A stretch of 59,647 nt of DNA from assembly GCA_025456345.1 (NCBI GenBank), contig JALOKU010000034.1, positions 1 to 59,647 of the forward strand, given 5' to 3'. The stretch is from Vicinamibacterales bacterium (GTDB lineage Bacteria; Acidobacteriota; Vicinamibacteria; Vicinamibacterales; JAKQTR01). Shown in pieces: positions 53,268 through 59,647 of this stretch. A program made the translations under genes and the position numbers. Below the pieces are notes generated by a model that was not told the origin of the DNA, made no database searches, and saw nothing but the letters and a program-made list of their open reading frames with translations. Positions within the stretch are counted from its first letter, which is position 1; the number at the start of each line of letters is the position of its first letter.

Positions 53268-54797
53268 ATGAACTCCCCAATCCGCTCTGCCAGCGTCGGG
53301 ATCGTGGTGCTCGCGGTCACCGCACTGTCGTTGAACGCCGGCACGGCCACCCGTGACCGGCAGGTCCCGGCACCCGTCGCCGCGAGCGCCGAGGGGATCG
53401 ATCGCCTCGTTCCGCGCCTCCGCCAGCGCATTCCCGAACTGATGGAACAGGCGGGCGTGCAGGGCGCGCAGATCGCCGTGCTCAGCGGCGGGAAGTCGGC
53501 GTGGCACGCGTCGTTCGGCGTGGCCAACGCGGAGACGCAGGCCCCGGTGACGGACGCCTCGGTGTTCGAGGCCGCCTCCCTCAGCAAGCCCGTCTTCGCT
53601 TATGCGGTGCTGACGCTGGTTGACGCGGGATTGATCGACCTGGACACGCCCATCTCGAAGTACCTGCCCGGCCGGTACGACGTGGGCGACGACGCCCGGC
53701 TCGACCTGATCACGCCGCGGCACGTCCTCAGCCACCAGTCGGGATTTCCCAACTGGAGAGCGGGCAGCGACCCCCTGAAGATCCACTTCGCGCCAGGCGA
53801 CCGGTTCAGCTACTCGGGCGAGGGTTTCGTGTATCTGGCGGCCGCCGTCGAACGAATCACCGGCCAGACGCTCGAGGCGTTCATGCGGCGCACGGTGTTC
53901 GAGCCGCTGGGCATGACGAGCAGCAGTTACGTCTGGCAGAGCCGGTACGAATCGTTGAAGGTCTACAACCACGGTCTGCTCGGCGACCCCGCCGGCCGGC
54001 GCACGCCGTGGCGGGCGAACGCGGCGGCCAGCCTGCACACGACGGCCGAGGACTACGCGCGGTTCGTCGCGGCCGTGCTGGCCGGCAAGGGACTGCGTCC
54101 GGCCACGGCGCGCGCGCTGATGACACCCCAGAGCAGGCCGGACGAGCGGGGCATCAACACCGCGACCGCCGCGCCGACCGGCCGCTTCGCACCGTCGCTG
54201 GCGTGGGGACTCGGGTGGGGGCTGGAGCAGGAAGGCGAGGCGTGGTCGCTCTGGCACTGGGGCGACAACGGGACGACGAAGGCCTACGTCGCGGCGTCGC
54301 CGCGGCGCGGCGCCGGCGTCGTGCTGTTCGCCAATGCCGAGAATGGACTGGCGCTGGTGCCGGCGATACTCGCAGAGGTGATGGGCGGTCCGTCGCCCGC
54401 CTGCGCATGGCTCAAGCAGCGGGGCCCGGTGCCGGCATTCGGCCCGTTCGTTGCGGCGCTGCGCGCCTCGGGCGCCGCGCAGGCCCTGGATGGGTACCGC
54501 GCGGCCCGCCAGGCGCGCCCGTCCGACCCTGCCATCGACGAAGAGACCATGAACCGGATGGGCTACGTCCTGCTGCGCGGCAAGAAGGTCAAGGACGCCA
54601 TCGGGGTGTTCAAGCAGAACGCCGCGGACCACCCGGACTCGTGGAACGTGCACGACAGTCTCGGAGAAGCGTACGCGGCGGACGGACAGACGTCGCTCGC
54701 GATCCAGGCCTACGAGCGGTCGCTCGAACTGAACGCCGGCAATACCGGCGGGGCAGAGGCCCTCAAGAAACTCAAGACCATCCCGCGCCTCGAGTGA
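53268..54797 (+). CDS. Secreted class C beta-lactamase-like serine hydrolase with TPR tail
   Basis: The ATG at 53268 follows GAGAGGAG; 509 residues. After a signal peptide the serine hydrolase domain (about 40-390) has SxxK as Ser104-Leu-Ser-Lys107, YSG as Tyr182-Ser-Gly184 in place of YxN, and the third motif HWG (His330-Trp-Gly332). The C-terminal 90 residues form TPR-like repeats (KVKDAIGVFKQNAADHPDSW, LAIQAYERSLELNAGN). It is more likely a D-amino-acid peptidase or esterase than a resistance enzyme. Typical of Acidobacteria-like secretomes. Confidence 0.88.
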   Translation: MNSPIRSASVGIVVLAVTALSLNAGTATRDRQVPAPVAASAEGIDRLVPRLRQRIPELMEQAGVQGAQIAVLSGGKSAWHASFGVANAETQAPVTDASVFEAASLSKPVFAYAVLTLVDAGLIDLDTPISKYLPGRYDVGDDARLDLITPRHVLSHQSGFPNWRAGSDPLKIHFAPGDRFSYSGEGFVYLAAAVERITGQTLEAFMRRTVFEPLGMTSSSYVWQSRYESLKVYNHGLLGDPAGRRTPWRANAAASLHTTAEDYARFVAAVLAGKGLRPATARALMTPQSRPDERGINTATAAPTGRFAPSLAWGLGWGLEQEGEAWSLWHWGDNGTTKAYVAASPRRGAGVVLFANAENGLALVPAILAEVMGGPSPACAWLKQRGPVPAFGPFVAALRASGAAQALDGYRAARQARPSDPAIDEETMNRMGYVLLRGKKVKDAIGVFKQNAADHPDSWNVHDSLGEAYAADGQTSLAIQAYERSLELNAGNTGGAEALKKLKTIPRLE

Positions 54798-54804
54798 GCC
54801 GCGC

Positions 54805-56025
54805 TCACACCGCCGCCGCTCCCGCGTCGAGCATCGCCGCCACGGCACGCGCGCGTTCCCGCACGTCGAACCCGAGCACGCACCGCACAGGGCAGTCCGT
54901 GCACGTCGTGCAGGGAATGCCGGACGGCGTCCAGGCGCGCAGCGCGTGCCGGGCGTGCTGCGGCCGCCCGTGCCCGACGGCGTACATGTAGCCGCGCATG
55001 AGCGAGGGTACGTCCACGCCCTCCGGGCATTGCGGGAGGCAGGCGCCGCACTGCTGGCAGTAGAGGCCGGGCAGGCCGGCCTGCTGGCCGAGGCGCAGGT
55101 CGCGCTCCTCGTCCGGCCCCAGTGCCGGGTCGCGCGCCACGGCCAGGTCGTGCTCGAGTTCGTCGTAGTTCGAGAACGCGGGCACCGTCGAGTGGACGTG
55201 CTCGTCACGAAGGACCCACCTGAGCGCCGCCTTCATGTTGATCTTCTGCTGACGCCTCGAGTCCCAGTAGACGCCCGCCTGGGTCTTCATCGCGATGACG
55301 CCGAGCCCGGCTTCCGCGGCCTCGTGAATCGCAGCCCGCACGTCCTCGCGGTGGGTCTGCCGGAAGTTGAACGCGGTCAGCACGACGTCCCAGACCCCGC
55401 TCTTCGCGGCGGCCCTGATGACCGCCGGCTCGTTGCGATGCGTGGCGATGCCGGCGAGCCGTATCTTGCCCGCGCGCTTGAGCGCCTCGTAGGCCTTCAC
55501 GTACGGCTCGTGCAGGACCGTCGCGGGGTCGTTGATCGACGCCAGATAGTAGATGTCGAGGTGCCCGAGCCCGAGCCGCTGCAGGCTGCCCTCGAGGAAG
55601 GGCGCGATGGTCGCCGCGTCGGACCGCGTCCCGAGGTCCTCCGAGAGCCCGCCGCCGCCGAACCGGTACTCGGGGAAGTCCGGACTGCTGCCGACGACGA
55701 ACGAGTCGCGCGGCCGGCCGCGGAAGACCCGGTTCAGCATCCGCTCGTGGTTCTGATCGGCGTAGGAGCCTGACGTGTGAACGTAGGTGAGGCCGGCGTC
55801 GAGGGCGGCGCGGACGATGCCGGCTTCGTACGCCGAGCCGATGCTGACGACAGGCAGTGTCAGGCCGGTGCGGCCGAGCGCGCGGGTGACGAGGGGGGAG
55901 GAGCCGGCCTGACTCGTGTCCGGCGTGCGCGCGCGCGAACAGCCGAAACCCAACGCCGCGCCTGCGACTCCGCTGGCGCCGGCCTCCAGGAACTCGCGCC
56001 GAGTTGTTCCCTCGGCCTTCGCCAT
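54805..56025 (-). CDS. Tat-exported aldo/keto reductase with ferredoxin-type domain
   Basis: The ATG at 56025 follows GGAGGG; 406 residues. A Tat signal (TTRREFLEAGASGVAG) leads to an aldo/keto reductase barrel (about 55-300: TLPVVSIGSAYEAGIV, VHTSGSYADQNHERML, AGIATHRNEPAVI). From about residue 315 two four-cysteine motifs follow, CQQCGACLPQC and CTTCTDCPVRC, enough for two 4Fe-4S clusters. The catalytic Tyr of AKRs is not obvious at its usual place, so the NADPH reaction may differ. Exported AKR-ferredoxin proteins are probably periplasmic oxidoreductases with an external electron partner. Confidence 0.85.
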   Translation of the reverse strand: MAKAEGTTRREFLEAGASGVAGAALGFGCSRARTPDTSQAGSSPLVTRALGRTGLTLPVVSIGSAYEAGIVRAALDAGLTYVHTSGSYADQNHERMLNRVFRGRPRDSFVVGSSPDFPEYRFGGGGLSEDLGTRSDAATIAPFLEGSLQRLGLGHLDIYYLASINDPATVLHEPYVKAYEALKRAGKIRLAGIATHRNEPAVIRAAAKSGVWDVVLTAFNFRQTHREDVRAAIHEAAEAGLGVIAMKTQAGVYWDSRRQQKINMKAALRWVLRDEHVHSTVPAFSNYDELEHDLAVARDPALGPDEERDLRLGQQAGLPGLYCQQCGACLPQCPEGVDVPSLMRGYMYAVGHGRPQHARHALRAWTPSGIPCTTCTDCPVRCVLGFDVRERARAVAAMLDAGAAAV

Positions 56026-56410
56026 GGTGCCCTCCCGCGCGTGCGAGGCCATCCTACCACCGGCCGCGCAGTGCGGGGGTCGCGGGTCTCTCGGCGCCCC
56101 CTCTCGAAGCCGGCTCGTGCAGCCAGCACCCGGACGTCGCGGGCCTCAATTCCTGCGTGTGATGGGCATGCGCAGGTGCCGCGTCGCCGGAGGCAGGGCC
56201 GATCGGCGTGCCGGCCGCGGTCGGACGCGCCGCACGCGTTGCAGTTGAGGAGGGTCCGCGCGATCGCGGCTGCGGATCGAGGCGCTCCCGGGGCGGCCGG
56301 TGCCGGGCAGCGCGACGTCGGCCTCGACAAGGACCCCGTCCTCACCGCCGCGGCGGATCGTCTTACGATAGAGAGGCGCACGCGGCGCTTATTGGGAAAG
56401 AGAGGATGCG
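56026..56410. other. Divergent intergenic region without a gene
   Basis: This 385-base GC-rich spacer separates the leftward oxidoreductase from the rightward serine hydrolase. No frame on either strand reads like a protein and no clear promoter or hairpin with a T run is present. It should contain the two divergent promoters. Confidence 0.6.
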
Positions 56411-57784
56411 ATGACAACGGCAACCAGGCGCTTCGCTGCCGCCGTGGCGATGGCTGTCGCGGTTACGACTGGCGGCGGGGCGCAGCAACCGGCGCAGGAT
56501 CGCCCGGCGACGGCCCGCCTGATGGCCTACCTCAAGGCGTTCAATTCGAGCGACCCGGCGGAGGTGCGCCGGTTCATCGAGGACAACTTCGCCGAGTCCG
56601 CCCTGCGGGAGACGTCCGCCGACGCGCGGGTGGCCCGCTACGCGTCGGCGCGCACGCGGCTGAAGTCGATGACGCTCAGGAAAATCGTCGCCGAGCGCGA
56701 GAACCGGACCTTCGCGCTCGTCGCAGCCGGCAACCAGGAGGAGATCCTCCTGCGTGCGGACGTCGAACCCGCGCCGCCGCACAAGCTGCTCGCCATCATG
56801 CTCGAGATGGTCGAGGATCCGGATAACGTGGCCGTTCCCGATCCCAAGCAAGACGATGCGGCGCTCGCGGGCGCGGTGCGCGCCGAGATGGAGGCGCGAT
56901 CGAAGGCGGACGAGTTCTCCGGCGTCGTGCTCGTCGCGAAAGGACCTGCCGTGATCTTCCACGAGGCGTACGGCTTGGCCAACCGCGCGCAGAAGACCCC
57001 GAACCGCCGGGACACGATGTTCAACCTCGGGTCGATCAGCAAGAGCTTCACGCAGGTGGCCATTCACCAGCTCGAGAAGGCAGGGAAGCTCTCGCTCACG
57101 GACACGATCGGGAAGTTCCTGCCGGACTACCCCAACAGGCAGGCCGCCGAGCAGGCCACCATCCGGCACCTGCTCACGATGACGTCCGGGATCGGCGACT
57201 TCTTCGGCCCGCGCTACCAGGCGACGCCGAAGGAGCGGATCCGCAGCCTCAAGGACTACCTCCCGCTCTTCGCGGACCTGCCGCTCGAGTTCGCGCCGGG
57301 AACGGGCCACCGCTATTCGAACGGCGGGTATGTGGTGCTCGGCGCGATCATCGAGAAGGCCAGCGGCGAAAACTACTACTCGTACGTCCGCGAGCACGTC
57401 TTCAGGTCCGCCGGCATGCTGGCCACGGACTCCTACCCGCGCGACGCCGCCACGCCGAACCTCGCGCTCGGCTACACCAGCCACGGACGTTCGGGCCGGG
57501 AGCGTGTGCTGAACCTCGACACGCTCCCGGGGCGGGGCAGCTCGGCTGGCGGCGGCTACTCGACGGCGGAGGACATGCTGAGATACGTGCGGGCGCTCGC
57601 CTCCGGCACGCTGGTGCTGCCGGACCTGCGCGGGGGCCTCGGGATAGCCGGCGGCGCTCCGGGGATCAACGCGGCCGTCGAGTGGGATGCCCGCACCGGC
57701 TACGTCGTCATCGTCATGGCCAACCTGGACCCGCCGGCAGCGACGCAGGTTGCGCAGCTCGTCCGGAGCTGGCTGCCGGAGTAG
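56411..57784 (+). CDS. Secreted serine hydrolase (beta-lactamase/esterase type) with N-terminal domain
   Basis: The 457-residue protein has a signal peptide, a small alpha/beta domain (about 35-135, LMAYLKAFNSSDPAEVRRFI, an NTF2-like pattern) and the serine hydrolase domain from about 150. The active site is Ser208-Ile-Ser-Lys211 (GSISKSF) and YSN (Tyr302-Ser-Asn304 in HRYSNGG); the third motif appears as GGAPG instead of HxG or KTG. The NTF2-like front may bind a substrate or control dimer formation. Periplasmic; role in peptidoglycan or ester turnover is likely. Confidence 0.88.
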   Translation: MTTATRRFAAAVAMAVAVTTGGGAQQPAQDRPATARLMAYLKAFNSSDPAEVRRFIEDNFAESALRETSADARVARYASARTRLKSMTLRKIVAERENRTFALVAAGNQEEILLRADVEPAPPHKLLAIMLEMVEDPDNVAVPDPKQDDAALAGAVRAEMEARSKADEFSGVVLVAKGPAVIFHEAYGLANRAQKTPNRRDTMFNLGSISKSFTQVAIHQLEKAGKLSLTDTIGKFLPDYPNRQAAEQATIRHLLTMTSGIGDFFGPRYQATPKERIRSLKDYLPLFADLPLEFAPGTGHRYSNGGYVVLGAIIEKASGENYYSYVREHVFRSAGMLATDSYPRDAATPNLALGYTSHGRSGRERVLNLDTLPGRGSSAGGGYSTAEDMLRYVRALASGTLVLPDLRGGLGIAGGAPGINAAVEWDARTGYVVIVMANLDPPAATQVAQLVRSWLPE

Positions 57785-57815
57785 CGGCCCGCACCACGGC
57801 CCTCGGCGTCGAGCG

Positions 57816-58094
57816 TCACCGCGAAGACGCCTGCCGCCGCGCCGTCGGCCTGGAGGGCGGCGACTCGCGCGGCAAGCTGGGGATTGGGTGCGTCCATCGG
57901 GCCGGTTCTCCGAGCCCATGGCCAGAATCCGGCCCGGCGCGGTTGCGGGACGCCTGCGTGCCTTTCGCGCAGGCGACGGAGTCGGCATGGCGCCGCTCTC
58001 CCTTCAGGCAGAAGGCGGTGCACGCGTCCATCTCCGGCGCGAGCAGCCATGCCAGGACGATCGCTCCGGCCAGGAAGAGGACCGCTCTTCTCAT
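57816..58094 (-). CDS. Possible remnant of an Ntn-hydrolase-like secreted protein
   Basis: A 92-residue frame starts behind GGGGGAC with a signal peptide (MRRAVLFLAGAIVLAWLL) followed by MDACTAFCLKG, which looks like the mature Cys-1 start of penicillin-acylase-type Ntn hydrolases (CTTFC...). The sequence after residue 35 no longer fits any family and is out of register. It is either a small unknown protein or the front stub of a decayed gene. Confidence 0.3.
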   Translation of the reverse strand: MRRAVLFLAGAIVLAWLLAPEMDACTAFCLKGERRHADSVACAKGTQASRNRAGPDSGHGLGEPARWTHPIPSLPRESPPSRPTARRQASSR

Positions 58095-58199
58095 GATGTC
58101 CCCCTTTCCAGCGCGTCTTGGCAGACGCTGGCGAAGAGGAGGAGGTTCCAGCCGCCGGGGCGCCCAGGCTCGAATTGGGGATAGCACCGCTGGCACCGG

Positions 58200-58713
58200 T
58201 CAGGGCGATTTCGCCGCGCCCTTCATGTACGACTGGAGGATAGCCGCCCGCCGGTCGAGGCTCTCGAGATGGATGTGCAGGCTGACGACCTCCGCCGTGG
58301 TCGCCAACCACGAAGACCAGTTTGCTCCAGTCCGGCGGGCGCCCGGTGCGCTCCTCGATGAAGTCCATCATCGACGCGCGGTACATCGGCCAGTAGAGCA
58401 TGCCGGGGTCGGCCAACAGGCCTTGACGGAGCGCGCTCAACAGCCGGGTGTAGCGGACGGCGAAGATCGGATCCACGCTCTTCGCGGCGGCCGCCGCGCT
58501 CACTCTCTGCGCCAGGCTGAGCAACCCGGCGTTGGTGGCTGCCACGTCGGCCGCGCCCCGGGCAGCCTGGTCCACGAGGGCCACCAGGTCCGACAGGAGT
58601 GCGTAGCCCGGCGGCCGGGGGGACGTTTGTGCCCGCACCGGGGTGGCTGTAGCAGCTGCTGCGGCCATCAGGACGAGCAAGACGGCGGTGGGACGCGTCG
58701 CGTTCGCGCGCAT
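58200..58713 (-). pseudogene. Secreted unknown protein with a one-base frameshift
   Basis: From the ATG at 58713, behind AAGGAGGAG, the frame reads a signal peptide and a helical domain (SDLVALVDQAARGAADVAAT, LLSALRQGLLADPGMLYWPM, IEERTGRPPDWSKLVFV). Near 58305-58322 it changes to junk, while one base away the sequence continues sensibly (LATTAEVVSLHIHLESLDRR, AAILQSYMKGAAKSP, stop at 58200). Sequencing error or recent inactivation. The family was not recognised. Confidence 0.6.
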
Positions 58714-58754
58714 AGGCTCCTCCTTGTTTCGACGCAGCGCCTGGACGCGGCTGG

Positions 58755-59647
58755 TCACCGCAGCGTCAGCGCATACAGGTACTCCGCATTCGGATCGAAC
58801 CCGAACGCCTTGAACCGCTCGTACGTCAGCAGGTGATCGACCGGCAGGACGTGCGCCTTCGACGGATCGTCCGGGAAGTGCGCGGCGCTGATCATCGGCA
58901 CCATGCCCTTGAGCCCGGTGTGCCGGAGCTTCCAGAAGGTGCCCGAGCCGTACGAGTTCGGGGCCTGCGCCGGCGGCGTGCCCAGGGTCGTTGCGCCGAG
59001 CCGCCAGAACTCGACGACGACGCTGAAGCCCGCGCTCAGGGTGCCTGCGTCACAGAGCACGAACACATGCTTCGGCTTGTAGTGGCCCGAGTAGGTGCCG
59101 GCGTCGTACTCGCCACGGAAGGTGGGCGAGATGCGGAGGAACTTCACCATCGGCGGCTCGCCGTCGGGGCCCGATCGCCGGGCGATGGGCTTGCCGTCGA
59201 CGTACGACCAGGCGAAGTCGAAGTCGCCCTCGACAAGCGGCACCGCCCGTCCCTTGTTGATCGCCTCCAGCGATGGAGTACCGGAAGGCGCCATGCTCGC
59301 CCGATCCGACGCCCGCCATCTCGAGCAGCTTGTCCTTCCCGTAGATGTAGTAGACCATGATCTCCGAGATGAGCGAGTTCCCGCCGGGGTTGCCCCGCAC
59401 GTCGAGGACGAGCGTCTGCGTGCCGCGTTTCTTCATCTCGACGACCAGTTCGCGGAACTCGCGGGTCGCCGACGGCGGCCGGGTCAGCATGGCGCGGACG
59501 GGGTGGCGCTGCTCGGTGTTCTCGAGGTAGCCGCCCATGTGCGTGAAGCGCACGTAGGCAATCTCCTGGCCGCCATCCGGCGGCGCGAGGAAGGCACAGC
59601 GGAAGCTGCCGCGGACTGGCTGAGGCAACGACACGCGCGACGGGAAC
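58755..59647 (-). pseudogene. S41-family (tail-specific protease-like) gene, partial and frameshifted
   Basis: The gene enters from the right edge. Up to about 59277 the frame reads an S41 core (QEIAYVRFTHMGGYLENT, REFRELVVEMKKRGTQTLVL, DVRGNPGGNS). It then breaks, and the rest is in another frame (LEAINKGRAVPLVEGDFDFA, then VFVLCDAGTLSAGFSVVVEF, where TLSAG holds the likely nucleophile Ser). One base missing near 59277 explains both halves. The end is intact (EYLYALTLR). It lies 41 bases upstream of the preceding entry's start, in the same direction. Confidence 0.75.

Noticed and set aside
53268..57784. The two serine hydrolases as antibiotic-resistance beta-lactamases
   Set aside because: Their third motifs (HWG, GGAPG) and the added TPR or NTF2-like parts fit peptidases or esterases of the same fold better; no resistance context.

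Overview
The window is very GC-rich, densely coded bacterial DNA from a Gram-negative (diderm) chromosome: it encodes a TolC-type outer-membrane channel, several lipoproteins and periplasmic proteins. Gene content (secreted S9 and M3 peptidases, ECF sigma/FecR pair, NarL-type two-component pair, many secreted serine hydrolases) and short scattered intergenic repeats fit an Acidobacteriota-like soil or sediment organism. This is inference from style; there is no rRNA or marker gene set to settle it. No tRNA, rRNA, CRISPR array or transposase was seen.

Layout. 0-8 kb: end of a dynamin-like GTPase, an APC permease, then a leftward operon tetR - RND adaptor lipoprotein - RND pump fused to its own TolC, behind a double palindromic operator. 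8.1-14.4 kb: secreted glycoside-hydrolase-like protein, PNPOx-fold protein, S9 peptidase and a NarL-type two-component pair. 14.4-18.6 kb: a rightward four-gene group (GT-A glycosyltransferase, HAD sugar-phosphoglycerate phosphatase, second glycosyltransferase, MscS-type transmembrane protein) that looks like a glucosylglycerate-type osmolyte module. 18.6-27.7 kb, leftward: alpha/beta hydrolase; amidase - GerMN - rph - rdgB - S4 protein; AI-2E-family transporter - modABC.

27.7-36.2 kb is looser and partly decayed: a peptidase T stub, an orphan gene tail, a DHA2 transporter, a ClC channel, a glucosaminidase lipoprotein, an unknown membrane protein, a Fic pseudogene with its catalytic core deleted, a secreted unknown and a methyltransferase. 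36.2-42 kb, leftward: a HAD phosphatase fused to a 2H phosphoesterase, then gntR - glycyl radical activase - glycyl radical dehydratase resembling trans-4-hydroxy-L-proline dehydratase (HypD/HypE). 42-50.4 kb: M3 peptidase between two copies of one perfect palindrome, STN-domain protein, DUF6544-like protein, a metallo-beta-lactamase/zincin-like fusion with a frameshifted tail, VOC protein, methyltransferase, DUF4287 protein. 50.6-59.6 kb: ECF sigma factor - FecR-like protein, secreted unknown, two serine beta-lactamase-like hydrolases, a Tat-exported aldo/keto reductase with ferredoxin domain, and two frameshifted genes, the last an S41 protease running off the edge.

The most distinctive points are (1) the RND-TolC single-chain pump, (2) the osmolyte module with its channel-like partner, (3) the HAD-2H and MBL-zincin fusions, (4) the HypDE operon, and (5) a rich set of short intergenic repeats: heptamer tandem arrays at four gene ends, a 59-bp inverted-repeat element in two copies, a 61-bp dispersed repeat in two opposite copies, and a 24-bp palindrome pair.
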